Position numbers and translations under genes: made by a program
The notes under the pieces: generated by a model
What the model was told of the DNA's origin: nothing
Databases searched by the model: none
The model's input: the letters and a program-made list of their open reading frames with translations, nothing else
Assembly (NCBI RefSeq): GCF_024323335.1
Contig: NC_066583.1
Span: forward strand, 277,905,416-277,969,415
DNA: 64,000 nucleotides
Direction: 5' to 3'
Source: Lathyrus oleraceus
Taxonomy: Eukaryota > Streptophyta > Magnoliopsida > Fabales > Fabaceae
Part shown: in pieces, positions 12,184-23,600 of the stretch
Layout of the letters: each line of letters begins with the position of its first letter
Numbering within the stretch: position 1 is the stretch's first letter

Positions 12184-12500
12184 GATTGTTTGACTTGCTT
12201 CCTGTGCAAGTTAGGATAGTTTGACTTGCTTCCTGTGCAAGTTAGGATAGTTTGACTTGCTTCCTGTGCAAGTTAGGATAGTTTGACTTGCTTCCTGTGC
12301 AAGTTAGGATAGTTTGACTTGCTTCCTGTGCAAGTTAGGATAGTTTGACTTGCTTCCTGTGTAAGTTAGGATAGTTTGACTTGCTTCCTGTGCAAGTTAG
12401 GATAGTTTGACTTGCTTCCTGTGTAAGTTAGGATTAGTTTAGACTTGCTTCCTGTGCAAGTTAGGTTTTGCTTGGCTTGCTTCCTGTGCAAGTTAAGTGT
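12184..12500. repeat. 31-bp minisatellite, about ten copies, in LTR A
   Basis: The unit containing TTTGACTTGCTTCCTGTG repeats every 31 bases (starts at 12191, 12222, 12253 and onward). Most copies are near-identical, with the last two or three diverged and slightly longer. Copies are contiguous, with no unique spacers. Confidence 0.95.
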
Positions 12501-13508
12501 GTGTGTGGCTTGCTCCCTGTGTGAGCCATACTTAGGATAGGTTGGCCCTTGTGCCATTTAGCTAGAAACCTTAACTTAGGGATGATTTGCATGACAACAT
12601 CTAGGCTCGAGTCGTAGTCTCCCTAGAGTTGTGTCTCCCTCTGTTATCTGGTTAGGCTAGGTCCTTTATCCCTCCGTAGGGGAACTACATCGCCCTGATC
12701 TTCATACCAGATGAAGTATGTAGGCAGGAGATTGAGCTGATCTCTCCGGGCGCCCTTTTTCTTTTTTGTGTGTGTTGTCTGACAGTTGCTAGGCTCGAGT
12801 GCCTGACTCCTTAGCAATTTGTTGTCTGTTTGTTTGAGTGCGTGCTTGACAGTTATAGGCTCGAGTCCCCGACTCCCTATCAACTTGTTGTGTTGTTGTG
12901 TGCTTGGAAGCTGATGTAAGACCATCGAGTGGCATTTGGGTTCCAGTGTGCGTGTGCTTGGTTCGGATGCTGATGTAAGCCCAGTGATTGGCATTCAGGC
13001 TCCACGTTTGCCTGTGTGTGTCTTGTTTGTTTGTGTGCGTGTCAGCCGAGCTACGAATGCTCTGATTCTTCTTTCGTCCGAGAAGATACGTATGCATAAG
13101 GTGCGATACCTTAGCGAGCATGTGTCGTTTCCCCAGTCCGAACTACTTCGACTCTGATGTTTATGCCTGATAGACTAAGTAGGCCCAGGATGCGACATCC
13201 TGCCGAGTTCAGTTTCAGTCAGTTTCTTGTGTCTCTTTCAGCCAGTGTGTGTGAGTATTTGAGCAGTGTTTAGCAACCAATTTATCCTTCCTTTTGTGCG
13301 TGGATCCCGTAGAGTACTACGGATGCGTAGGGGTGCTAATACCTTCCCTTCGCATAACTGACTCCCGAACCCATTCTCTTTGGTCGCGAGACCATGTTCT
13401 TTCCCAGGTTTACTCTGAGCGTTTCCTTTCCCTCTTTTGGGATAAATAACGCACGGTGGCGGCTCTGTTGTTCTTTCTTTTCCCGCCGGTTTTTCGCGCG
13501 ATGCGACA

Positions 13509-14177
13509 CCTCCCATGAGGCAGAGTGGGGTAGTTGTGAAGGCTTTCGATGGGTCTCGCAAAGCTGTGATTGGTGAAGTTGATCTCCCAGTCAAAATTGG
13601 ACCAAGTGATTTCCAGATTACCTTCCAGGTTATGGATATTCACCCAACGTACAGCTGTCTCTTAGGCAGACCATGGATTCACGAGGTTGGCACCGTGACA
13701 TCCACCCTACACCAGAAATTGAAATTTGTGAAGAATAAGAAGCTAGTGGTGGTAGGGGGAGAAAAGGCTCTCCTGGTTATCCATTTATCTTCCTTCTCAT
13801 ATATAGATGCTGAGGATGAAGTTGGAACTCCCTTCCAAGCTTTATCTATTGCTGAGCCTGTTGAGAAGAGAACTCCCTCATTTGCTTCCTACAAGGATGA
13901 AAAGTTGGCCATTGAGCATCGTGCAACTGCTGGTTTGGGGCAAATGATCAAGTTAGAAGACAACAAGTCCCGGGCTGGTATAGGTTATTCTTCTGGGGTC
14001 TTCAACAAGCAAGGTTTGTTCAAGAGTGGAGGTTTCATCCACACTGGTCAGGATGAGGGGGCTGATGCCATTTTGGAAGAGGACGAAGAGGATTCTGGCA
14101 ATTTCATTATCCCTGGAAGGATCTGCAATAATTGGGTCGCTCTGGATATTCCAACAGTTATCCATAAGTCAAAGTAA
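13509..14177 (+). pseudogene. Ogre element B: protease C-terminal part and post-protease segment
   Basis: The frame opens directly at the end of LTR A (ATG at 13515, probably an internal methionine). The translation carries VVKAFDGS, the VDLPVKIGPSDFQITFQVMD strand and YSCLLGRPWIH, the flap and C-terminal half of a Ty3/gypsy aspartic protease. The catalytic Asp-Ser/Thr-Gly motif would lie just upstream and is absent. After the protease come the AGIGYSSGVF segment and an acidic stretch near 14060-14100 (LEEDEEDS). The abrupt left end at an LTR terminus suggests that element A inserted into this coding region rather than that the missing part decayed. B's gag and 5' LTR should then lie left of the window. 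Confidence 0.8.
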
Positions 14178-14436
14178 TGTTCATTGTGTTTGTAAACCCT
14201 TCTCCCATGCCAAAAGGAGGAGTGATGACATTGTTGGCGCATAAATGCAATGATATTCTCATTCAATAAATTCATGCTAAATGTTTGTTTTTCCAGTTAT
14301 TTTCCCTTTTTGCTTTTGCATGAAATTGGTGATCACATAAAACCCTAAAAATAAGAATAAAATCAATCTTTTCATCTGTATAATGATTTGCCTTGGTTGA
14401 ATTCTAAAGTTTCTTTTATATCCAAAATCATTATAC
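14178..14436 (+). other. Candidate Ogre-type intron between pro and RT (element B)
   Basis: About 260 A/T-rich bases without a long frame lie between the post-protease frame and the RT frame. A GTAATG overlaps the stop of the upstream frame, and CTAAAG near 14407 could be an acceptor. Position and size match the intron known from Ogre elements; exact splice sites are not proven here. Confidence 0.5.
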
Positions 14437-16622
14437 ATGTTAATCAAACCCATTGAACATAATGATCCAACACCATCTCCCAACTTTGAATTCCCTGTAT
14501 TTGAGGCGGAAGAAGATGATGTTGAAGAGATTCCTGACGATATTACCCGTTTACTTGAGCATAAAGAGAAGATCATTCAGCCGCATCTTGAGAATCTGGA
14601 AGCAGTCAATTTGGGGTCTGAAGGTTGTGTGCGAGAAGTAAATATTGGGGCACTCCTGGAAGAGTCTATTAAGAAGGGGTTGATAGAATTGCTACGAGAA
14701 TACGTTGACGTCTTTGCCTGGTCATATGAAGACATGCCCGGTCTACATACAGATATCGTGCAACATTTCCTACCTTTGAAGCCTGAGTGTGTGCCTGTGA
14801 AACAGAAGCTCAGAAGAACTCATCCTGATATGGCAGTGAAGATCAAAGAAGAAGTTCAGAAGCAAATTGATGCGGGGTTTCTGGTGACTTCTACATATCC
14901 TCAATGGGTGGTCAATATTGTGCCCGTGCCTAAGAAAGATGGACAAGTTCGGATGTGTGTGGACTATAGAGACTTGAATAAAGCTAGTCCGAAAGATGAT
15001 TTTCCACTACCACACATTGATATGTTGGTAGATAATACAGCTAAATTCAAAGTCTTCTCATTTATGGACGGATTTTCCGGATATAATCAGATTAAAATGG
15101 CACCCGAGGATATGGAGAAGACAACATTCATCACACCTTGGGGAACATTTTGTTATCGAGTGATGCCCTTCGGTTTGAAGAACGCCGGAGCCACATATCA
15201 ACAAGCTATGACTACCTTATTTCATGATATGATGCATAAGGAGATCGAAGTATATGTTGATGATATGATTGCTAAGTCAAGAACGGAAGTTGAGCATGTA
15301 GGACACCTGTTGAAGCTTTTTAAGCGTTTGAGGAAGAACAAGCTTCGTCTGAATCCCAACAAGTGTACATTTGGAGTCCGTTCCAGCAAGCTATTGGGAT
15401 TTATCGTTAGTGAAAGAGGTATTGAGGTTGATCCTGCAAAGGTCAAAACGATATAAGGGATGCCTGCGCCCAAGACTGAGAAGCAAGTCCGAGGTTTTCT
15501 TGGCCGCTTGAATTACATTTCCAGATTCATATCCCACATGACTGCCACATGTGCACCGATATTCAAGCTCCTCCGAAAAGATCAGTCCCATGATTGGACC
15601 GAGGATTGCCAGAAAGCTTTCGATAGTATTAAAGAGTATTTGTCTGAGCCTCCGATTCTGTCTCCGCCTGTGGAAGGGAGACCGTTGATTATGTATCTGA
15701 CAGTTCTTGAAGACTCAATGGGTTATGTCCTTGATCAGCAGAACGAATCAGGAAAGAAAGAGCATGCCATCTACTATTTGAGTAAGAAGTTTACTGATTG
15801 TGAGTCTCGATACTCAATGCTTGAGAAAACATGTTGTGCTTTGACTTGGGCTGCTAAGCGATTACGCCAATACATGTTGAATCATACGACTTGGTTGATA
15901 TCCAAAATGGATCCGATCAAGTATATTTTTGAGAAGCCTGCTTTAACTGGGAGGATTTCCCGTTGGCAGATGTTGTTGTCTGAGTATGATATTGAGTATC
16001 GAGCTCAGAAGGCTATTAAAGGTAGTATCTTGGCTGACCACTTGGCACATCAGCCGATTGAGGATTATCAGTCCATTCAGTATGACTTCCCAGATGAGGA
16101 GATTCTGTATTTGAAAATGAAAGATTGTGATGAGCCTACGCTCGATGAAGGGCCGGAGCCTGGTTCCAAATGGAGTATGGTGTTTGATGGCGCTGTAAAT
16201 CAATATGGAAATGGTATTGGGGCAGTAATTATTACTCCTCAAGGCACACATTTTCCTTTTACAGCAAGGCTAACTTTCAAATGCACGAATAATATGGCTG
16301 AGTATGAGGCTTGTATTATGGGATTGGAAGAATGTATTGATCTTAGGATCAAGCATCTTGATGTTTATGGTGATTCGGCCCTCGTTGTTAATCAGATTAA
16401 GGGTGAATGGGAAACGAATCAGCCCGGCCTCACTCCATATAGGGATTATGCGAGGAGGATTTCAACGTTCTTTACTGAGGTTGACTTCCATCATATTCCT
16501 CGAGATGAGAATCGGATGGCAGATGCTCTTGCTACACTTGCTTCAATGATTGTAGTTAGACTTTGGAATGAAGTTCCCAATATCACTGTGATGCGCTTGG
16601 ACAGACCAACCATGTATTTGTA
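14437..16622 (+). pseudogene. Ogre element B: reverse transcriptase, RNase H and second RNase H
   Basis: One reading frame runs from 14437 to 16622, broken by a single in-frame TAA (15454-15456). RT: ELLREYVDVFAWSYEDMPGL, FLVTS..PQWVVNIVPVPKKDG, VRMCVDYRDLN, FSFMDGFSGYNQI, MPFGLKNAGATYQ and the catalytic VYVDDMIAKS (about 15250). After the stop, RNase H: FLGRLNYISRFI, ILSPPVEGRPL, SKKFTDCESRYSMLEKTCCAL. Then from about 16150 a second RNase H with MVFDGAVNQYGNGIGAV, NNMAEYEACIMGLEE and HIPRDENRMADALA. A second, archaeal-type RNase H is the hallmark of the Tat lineage, to which Ogre belongs. It would act on the element's RNA in virus-like particles. The frame ends at TAG 16621-16623, where it slips into the integrase frame. 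Confidence 0.9.
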
Positions 16623-17871
16623 GTGGAAGAAGTGAAAGATGATAAGCCATGGTATTATGATATCAAGTGTTTCCTTCAGAACCGGGTTTACCCGCCTGGG
16701 GCATCTTTAAAAGATAGGAAGACTCTGAGGAGATTATCAGGAAGTTTCTATCTCAACGGTGATGTGCTTTATAAGAAAAAAATTGACATGATTCTGCTCA
16801 GATGCGTGGATAGACACGAAGCAGACCTGTTGATGACTGAGGTCCATGAGGGTTCATTTGGTACTCATTCCAATGGACATGCCATGGCTAGAAAGATGTT
16901 GAGAGCAGGCTACTATTGGCTGACAATGGAATCTGACTGCTGCAAATACATGAAGAAATGCCATAAGTGTCAGATTTATGCGGATAAGATTCATATTCCT
17001 CCGACACTTTTGAATGTGATTTCATCACCATGGCCTTTCTCTATGTGGGGTTTTGACATGATTGGCATGATAGAGCCGAAAGCGTCAAATGGACACAGAT
17101 TTATTCTCGTAGCAATTGATTACTTCACTAAGTGGGCTGAAGCGGCATCATACGCAAATGTGACCAGGCAGGTGGTTGTGAAACTTTATCAAGAACCAAC
17201 TCATATGCCGATATGGTGTGCCAGATAAGATCATCACTGATAATGGATCTAACTTGAACAACAAAATGATGAAAGAGTTGTGTAGTGAGTTCAAGATTGT
17301 GCATCATAATTCTTTTCCTTACAGACCCAAGATGAATGGGGTTGTTGAAGCTGCTAATAAGAATATCAAGAAAATCATACAGAAGATGGTTGTCACGTAT
17401 AAAGATTGGCATGAGATGCTGCCATTTGCTTTACATGGATAACGTACATCTGTCCGCACTTCAACAGGGGCAACCCCTTTTTCTCTTGTTTAAGGCATGG
17501 AAGTTGTGCTCCCAGTAGAGGTGGAGATCTCGTCGATGAGAGTCTTGATGGAAGCCAAGTTGACTGATGCTGAATGGGTTCAGAGTCGTTATGACCAATT
17601 GAATTTGATGGAAGAAAAGAGATTGACTGCCATGTGCCATGGTCAGTTATATCAGCAAAGGATGAAGAGAGCCTTTGATAAGAAGGTCAAGCCTTGTGTG
17701 TTCCGAGAAGGTGACCTTGTACTCAAGAAAGTCTTGTCTTTTGCATCCGATTCCAGGGGCAAGTGGACTCCAAATTATGAAGGTCCATATGTTGCTAAGA
17801 GAGCCTTTTCAGGCGGTACTTTGATACTTACAACTGTGAATTCAGATGCAGTCAAGAAATACTTCGCCTAA
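16623..17871 (+). pseudogene. Ogre element B: integrase
   Basis: The zinc-binding HHCC module is seen around 16845-16975 (HEGSFGTHSNGH ... KKCHKCQ). The catalytic core has WGFDMIGMIEP (first Asp), YFTKWAEA, IITDNGSNL (second Asp, about 17232) and NGVVEAANKNIKK (Glu, about 17335). The C-terminal part has a HGQLYQQRM stretch, the GDLVLKK motif and the GPYVAKRAFSGG end. Lesions: a frameshift from the RNase H frame at 16620-16623; loss of frame near 17200-17218; and in-frame TAA codons at 17440-17442 and 17488-17490. All catalytic residues remain, so the copy died recently compared with element A. Confidence 0.9.
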
Positions 17872-17894
17872 ATGAATAAAAACATAATAGCTCG

Positions 17895-18043
17895 CTAAGT
17901 TGAAAACCCGAAAGGGCGACTTAGGCAAAAATGAGCGTCTCGGTGGATTGAAAACCCGAAAGGGCGATCCAGGCAAAAGTTAGAGACATGAAAAAATGAA
18001 TATACGTATCCCGCTCGATTGAGTATCTCACCCTGGGGCAATC
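17895..18043 (+). promoter_or_regulatory. Hairpin series just after element B's integrase stop
   Basis: Hairpin 1 (17895-17924) starts 23 bases after the stop codon: stem CTAAGTTG/CGACTTAG, AAAA bulge, CCC/GGG, loop GAAA. Hairpin 2 (17945-17970): GGATTG/CGATCC, AAAA bulge, CCC/GGG, loop GAAA. A weaker third one (18017-18043) pairs GATTG with CAATC. Each is followed by GGCAAAA. Stem sequences differ among hairpins and from those of element A, while pairing, including a T-G wobble next to the inner G-C pair, is kept. The role is unknown. Confidence 0.6.
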
Positions 18044-18059
18044 TGGGCAAAAATTAGGG

Positions 18060-20680
18060 ATTTGGCAAGTAACTGCATCCTGACAAGACTTGGTTCTACA
18101 GAGATTCTCGCTCATTCACCATCAACCAAAGCTTCAACTACATCGGATTCAGAATTGGTGGAGAAATGGTCATTATGTTCAATGTAGCCCTTTTCCAATA
18201 TATATCACCAATTTCAAATTTGAAAAGATCTATGGAGTCTTGCCATTTGCAGACTCCCATTCCATCAAATAAATTTGAAGCCTTTATCCAATTATTTGCA
18301 CTCTTACTTGTTTCTATTCCAACAAATGTTTTGCATGTTTTAATTGAAAAATATCATTGTTTTATTCAAATCTTCCATAATTTGTTTTTAAGCAAAGTGA
18401 ACATTCACAATGATGAGGGGATACTGGAGATGTCTTCAGTGCTCTCCCAAAGATGGTAAGATTCTTGATAGGGTGAGACATTTGTTCCTATTCCTGGCAT
18501 GCTTATGTCCTCTTCCTCCGGGGCCTTTTGCGGTTTTTCTCCCAAGCGGAGTGTGGGGAAAGATTATTCATCCCTCTTCCTTTTAGCAGAGTAGTGATTC
18601 TTCCTCCTCAGCAGATGTGATCTTATTATTTGGGATAGTATTTGATGACCCTTGGAAACTTCTGATTTGGTGGTTGTTCCCCACGGAGTTCCCTGATCCC
18701 CTCTAATATTTCCCCAGTAGAGTGTTTTCGTGGCGGATCTTGATGATCTTTGCCCCCAGCTGGAATGTTTTGCTCATTCCCCGGCGGAGATCTTCGTGAT
18801 CCTGGCTTTCTCTCTTGAGATGTAGTACCGGATGTTTGTGTACTTGTTCGCTGGACCTGGTTGTGTTAGAAATGTCTGTTTGTCAGCATTCATCATACAT
18901 AAACCATGCATATGTGATAACATTCATGTCGCATTTTGTTTGACATATATCTTTGTTTGTTATCTCTTGTTTGAGGGTATTCATGTTCCCCAAGCAGATG
19001 TTGGTGGTTGGTCTCTCCATATAGGGTCAGCCCCATAAGCAGAAAGTGTTCATCTTTCCTTCCATATTCCCCACCGAGATATGTCCTCGTGGAAGATGGT
19101 TGTTTCTATTTCCTCCCAACACATATATTGGGATGGAATTCCCCATTGAGTTATATCCTCATAGGGACAAACCTTGTTTCATAGTGCCTATCTAGTTTGA
19201 TCCTAGATTGGCTTCTTATGACTGCTTCTTGCACTCCCATGTGGTATAGATGAATAGTTGCTCAGTAACCAGTAATTATTCATCCTATCCCCGGCGGAGT
19301 CTGTGGCCTTCTACCCTAATACCGGTGGTTATAAGTCCTATTTTTGTGGTTCTCTACCCTCATACTGGTAGTTGTAAACCCTATTTATATCCCCTTGCAG
19401 AGTTAACCTTTTGTTCATCCTAACCAATGACGGTTACTTCTCCGTGGTTTTCTGCCCAGTATCTGGTAGATGTAATCCCCTCCTTGACGGTTATCTTTAT
19501 CCATTATTCGGTGTTGATATTCCCTCATCTTTTGGATAATTGCTCTAAACAAGCAATTTATCCCCAGTGAGTCATCTCTCGTCTACCCTTGGTTGTTGGT
19601 GACGATTGTTTCTCCCCTGGATTGGTCATCGTTATATACCTAGTTTCGGTATCCCGATGTCCTTTCCCTTCGGTCGATTTATCCTTCATTAACCCAGTAG
19701 GAGGTTACGGATAATCTTCCATGCGAGTATGTTATCTACGTTCTAACGGTAATAGATAATATATCTCATGCACTCTTTGGTCGAAGCCTTTTGTTCTTCC
19801 CCAGTCGAGTAATATTTGTATCCCTTTTTTGGAATCGAATGCGCATCCTATAATCGAGTTTTGCTTTTAGCCCTCTTTTAGATGATGAGTGTCTTGGGAA
19901 CATTCCCCAATTCACGCTTTGGATGGTCACCTATTATATGCCCAGTAACCGGTATCCCTGGTGTTCCTTCTATCCTGCTCCCTGTTATAACTTGTTGTCC
20001 CTTTGCGGAGTCAGATTTTCCTGAGCTGAAGTACACCTTTTTAGGTCTTCCTCAGATGGTTTCGGATGTTTGATATCTCTCACCTTTATACCGATCTTAG
20101 ATGTTCATTCTCCCAGAACATGTTGTTCTCTCACCCTTATACCGGTGTTTAGATCATATGTCTCTTTGAGCTTATTACCCAGTAACTGGTAATACCTCAT
20201 CCTGTTGCTTCCTCAGAGGAGTTTTTGTTCTGATTTTCCCCAGCGAGGTCCCTTAGTAGATTCTCCCAGCCTGAGTCCGGATTTTTATCCGAAGTATCCG
20301 TTATGGATAATTTCTGCTGTATTGGCATATTCCCCAATACACGCGCCTTTGAGTCAGTTCGAGTCTTTCCATTGATTTCTGCTCCCCAAGCTTTGAGTCG
20401 TGCCCTGCTCACGCAATTTATCCCCTTTTCTATCCCCATGAGAGTCCCCAGATTCTCAGTCCCATGGAGTAAATTACTCATATGGATTATCAGTTTCTCC
20501 TGATTTCTTTTCTTTCTTTGTGGACACATATCTCCACGGAGTATTACCTTTTGCATACATACATTTGCATCATGAGGTCTCTTAGGGACCAAAATTTGTC
20601 TCTTTTTTATTATTTAAGCCCATTCTACCTCGTCAAGACGAAGATTTTAACCTTCACTTCTCCGGCTAGAATGACCTTAA
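18060..20680 (+). other. 3' UTR of element B
   Basis: About 2.6 kb without a credible gene. It contains many loose repeats of 'TCCCC.GCGGAG', 'CCCAGTAACCGGTA' and 'CTCATACCGGT' phrases, comparable to 3500-4700 in element A. Ogre elements typically have a long non-coding stretch between integrase and 3' LTR. Confidence 0.7.
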
Positions 20681-20691
20681 ATAGGGGCATC
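20681..20691 (+). promoter_or_regulatory. Polypurine tract of element B
   Basis: ATAGGGGCATC immediately precedes TGTAAGACCCC, the start of the LTR; compare 6006-6016. Confidence 0.8.
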
Positions 20692-23600
20692 TGTAAGACC
20701 CCAAATTTGACCCTAAGATCCCTCATGGCATCATAACATTTGCATTTGCAAAGCCTCAAGGATCATGAGCATCTTGGTTCCCTTTGCCTTTGGGTGGGAC
20801 CTCTTGTGAGTGGTTTGAGATCACCAAGTGTGCTTGAAATGTATACCATTGCTTTTCTCATTTTTTTACTAACCAAAAGCACAAAAATATGTCACTAACA
20901 TCTTTTGTTTGTAGCTTGAGCAATCACAAGGTCAAGAGCTCCAAGGAAATCATTGGTACAAAGATATGGTCAAGAGAAGATGAAAGCAAGCATGGTAATG
21001 GTTCCCAAAGCTCTCATCCATCAAATATGCCTCTCTAGTATCTCAATTCATCATTTTGATCAAAGCAAGTCAAAGGGTTTGAGGTTTTGTTTCTTAAGGA
21101 AACCCTAATTCATTTGATCATCCATAATGCCTTGCCAGTGAAGCAACCTCAGCCCATGGTCAAATACAATCAAGTTAAGTTCTTTAATTCATCATTTCAT
21201 GCATATTTGAACTTATTTGAGTGCCCTCAATCATCAATTCATCAAGATATGAGTTGTGGACTTGAGAAGTTGATCAGTCAATTCATCTGACTATTTTGAA
21301 ATGCACTGAGACCTAACTTTTTATGGGTTGGTAAAATGGAGATGATCCAAAAATCAAACATGTTCTTAAGGACAATATTAACAACTTTCATGTTCATCAA
21401 AAATTGATTTGAAGCTTGGAAGGTCATCTCCCATTCCAAGACATTATAGGTCATTTTGACTGAAACCCTAATTTTAGGTCAACTTCCCAAGAACATAACT
21501 CATTCATTTTTCATGATTTTAAGGTGGGATCAAATTCATTGGAAAGCTTAAGATATCTACTTCAAATGTTATGTTGAACAAAATTTCAAAATCTCAAATT
21601 AAATTCATGTGATAATGCAAAACATTATAGGTCACTTTGGACCAAATGCATTGAGAGGCAAAAAAGTCCAACTTCAAGTGCCCATAACTTCTTCATAAAA
21701 ACTCCAAATGATTCCAAATTTAAGTCCATTTTGATTGCCTTGAAAAATCTGAAACTTTTATGTTGGAGGTTTTTCCATTTTAGGCTTTCATCATCAAACC
21801 ATAAGGGCTTGAAGTTGGTCCAATTTGGCAAAATTTTCAAAGGCATGTTTTGCACTATGAACTTCATGGCTTGTTTTCATAAATTTCCACACTTCAAATG
21901 AGTTTTTGCTAAACATAACATTTGTTCCTTAGGTCAAGACCTTTCCAACCATTACCCACATGCCCATGTTTCAATTTTTCAAGGGGCATTTTCAAAGAGG
22001 TGAAGTTTTAGGCTCAATTATGCATAACATGTTGAAACTCATTCCACAAGCCATTGCATTGCCATCTGCACGTCCATTTCAAATTGTTTGGTCATAAGCA
22101 TGCAAATGCAATTGATTTTGGGCCTTCTACATGATCATGCAAGCCCATGCAAGAGAAATCCACTTGCCATGCACACGAGGAAACTCACTTGTTCAGCCAA
22201 TTCCAACTATAAATAGAGGTGCATACCTTCATCATAAATCAACCTAAAGGCGCATGACATGCTGCACAACTGAATCCATAGCCATTACCAAAGGAACTAG
22301 TTCACATTTCATAAAATTTTCAGATCTGAAATTCAACTGAAGTTGGTTGAATCTGTAGATCTAAAGTTCCTAGACCTTCCTCATATGATCCATTGAACTT
22401 TTGTTTTGCAAAAGGAAGCAAGGAAAAGAGCTCAAATCTTCATAATCCAAAGGTATGGTTCAACTGGTTTTTGCTTCGAATCTCCTTGTTCCATGATCTA
22501 TTTTCCTGGCCAATGTGTTTTCTAAAGTCCTCACCTGAGAGGCAAGCCAGTGGTGGCTTTGATTTTATGTTTTGATGAATTTCAGTTCATGTACCTGGAT
22601 TTTCCAACTCTGATTTCTCACTCCATAGAAACTTTGAGTACAATCCAAGGTTACAGGGGTGATGTACATCACCCCAGCTTTCCAATGATATGAGGATCGC
22701 TCATTTTTATTAAGTTTTTATTGCCTGCAACTTTGGCCGGAATCTTCATGCTCACCGGAGAAGACGGTGGCTCTGGCCACCGTCCCTTTGCCAGATGAAT
22801 TGTGGACCGTGTGATGGCATCTCCATATCTAATCTCCACGCTTGGATCTTATGACTTTTTTAAATACAACGTGTTTCTCATTGACTCAAGCCTACCGTGA
22901 GCGCGCACATGTGGAGCATTTGATCAGCCACGTCAATTAATGAGGCTTGATCAGACACTCCTGGTTTTTTCTCTTTTTTTAATTTCTGATTTTATTTCTT
23001 TTATTTCCCTTAATTTCAAAAATTCATAACTTCTTCATTTTAATTTCAAAAAATATAGGACCAATTGCATTCTTCTCCATTTAAATTCTAGTTTCTATAA
23101 ATGATTTTTAATATTTTTTATTTTGTCATTTGATATTTTTTGTGAATTTTCTCTTTTCTGGTTATATTTAATTCATTTTAAATAGTTTTTTATATTCAAA
23201 AAATACAAAAATATTTTAATTCAAGTTTATTTTAAATATTAAAAATGCCAAAAAATATTTTGTTCATTTCTTGACTTCCAATCTTCATCTCACTTTTGTT
23301 TTTGAGTGTTTGACCATGATCCTCAATGTCATTGGTCAACATTTGTTGATTGGTACATGCCATTTCATTTAATGCACTTTATTCCTTTTATTTTCATTTT
23401 TATCTTCCATTATTCATCTCCTTTTTCTTCTTCTTTTTTCTTTTTGATCAATGAGTTAAAGGTTGATAAGTTAGCATTGCTTAGGGAGATCTAATCTTCC
23501 TTGATTCAAACCTAATTCATCTTGATCAATTGATCAAATGAATGGCTTTGCATTAAGGATAGGTTGTTTCCTAAATCATGCAAAGGACTTAAACCAATAC

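Larger units (their letters stand above)
6017..13508 (+). mobile_element. 3' LTR of Ogre-type element A (about 7.5 kb)
   Basis: The start TGTAGCACCTC follows the polypurine tract and resembles the start of element B's LTR (TGTAAGACCCC). The end is placed at TGCGACA (13508), where sequence switches directly into element B's protease codons. The last 200 bases (a GTGCTAATACCTTCCC phrase, then GGTGGCGGCTCTG) have counterparts near the ends of LTR B and LTR C, so this is the conserved distal end of an Ogre-type LTR. At about 7.5 kb it is long even for Ogre; two internal repeat regions (7220-9480 and 12184-12500) account for part of the length. No protein-coding gene was recognised inside. I did not find a clear TATA box. 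Confidence 0.75.

Noticed and set aside
12184..12500. Regular short repeats resembling a CRISPR array
   Set aside because: Units are contiguous with no unique spacers, and the setting is a plant LTR.
13509..13515. Deletion of B's 5' half as the cause of the LTR-protease junction
   Set aside because: The junction coincides with an LTR terminus, which insertion explains better. It is not excluded until upstream sequence is seen.
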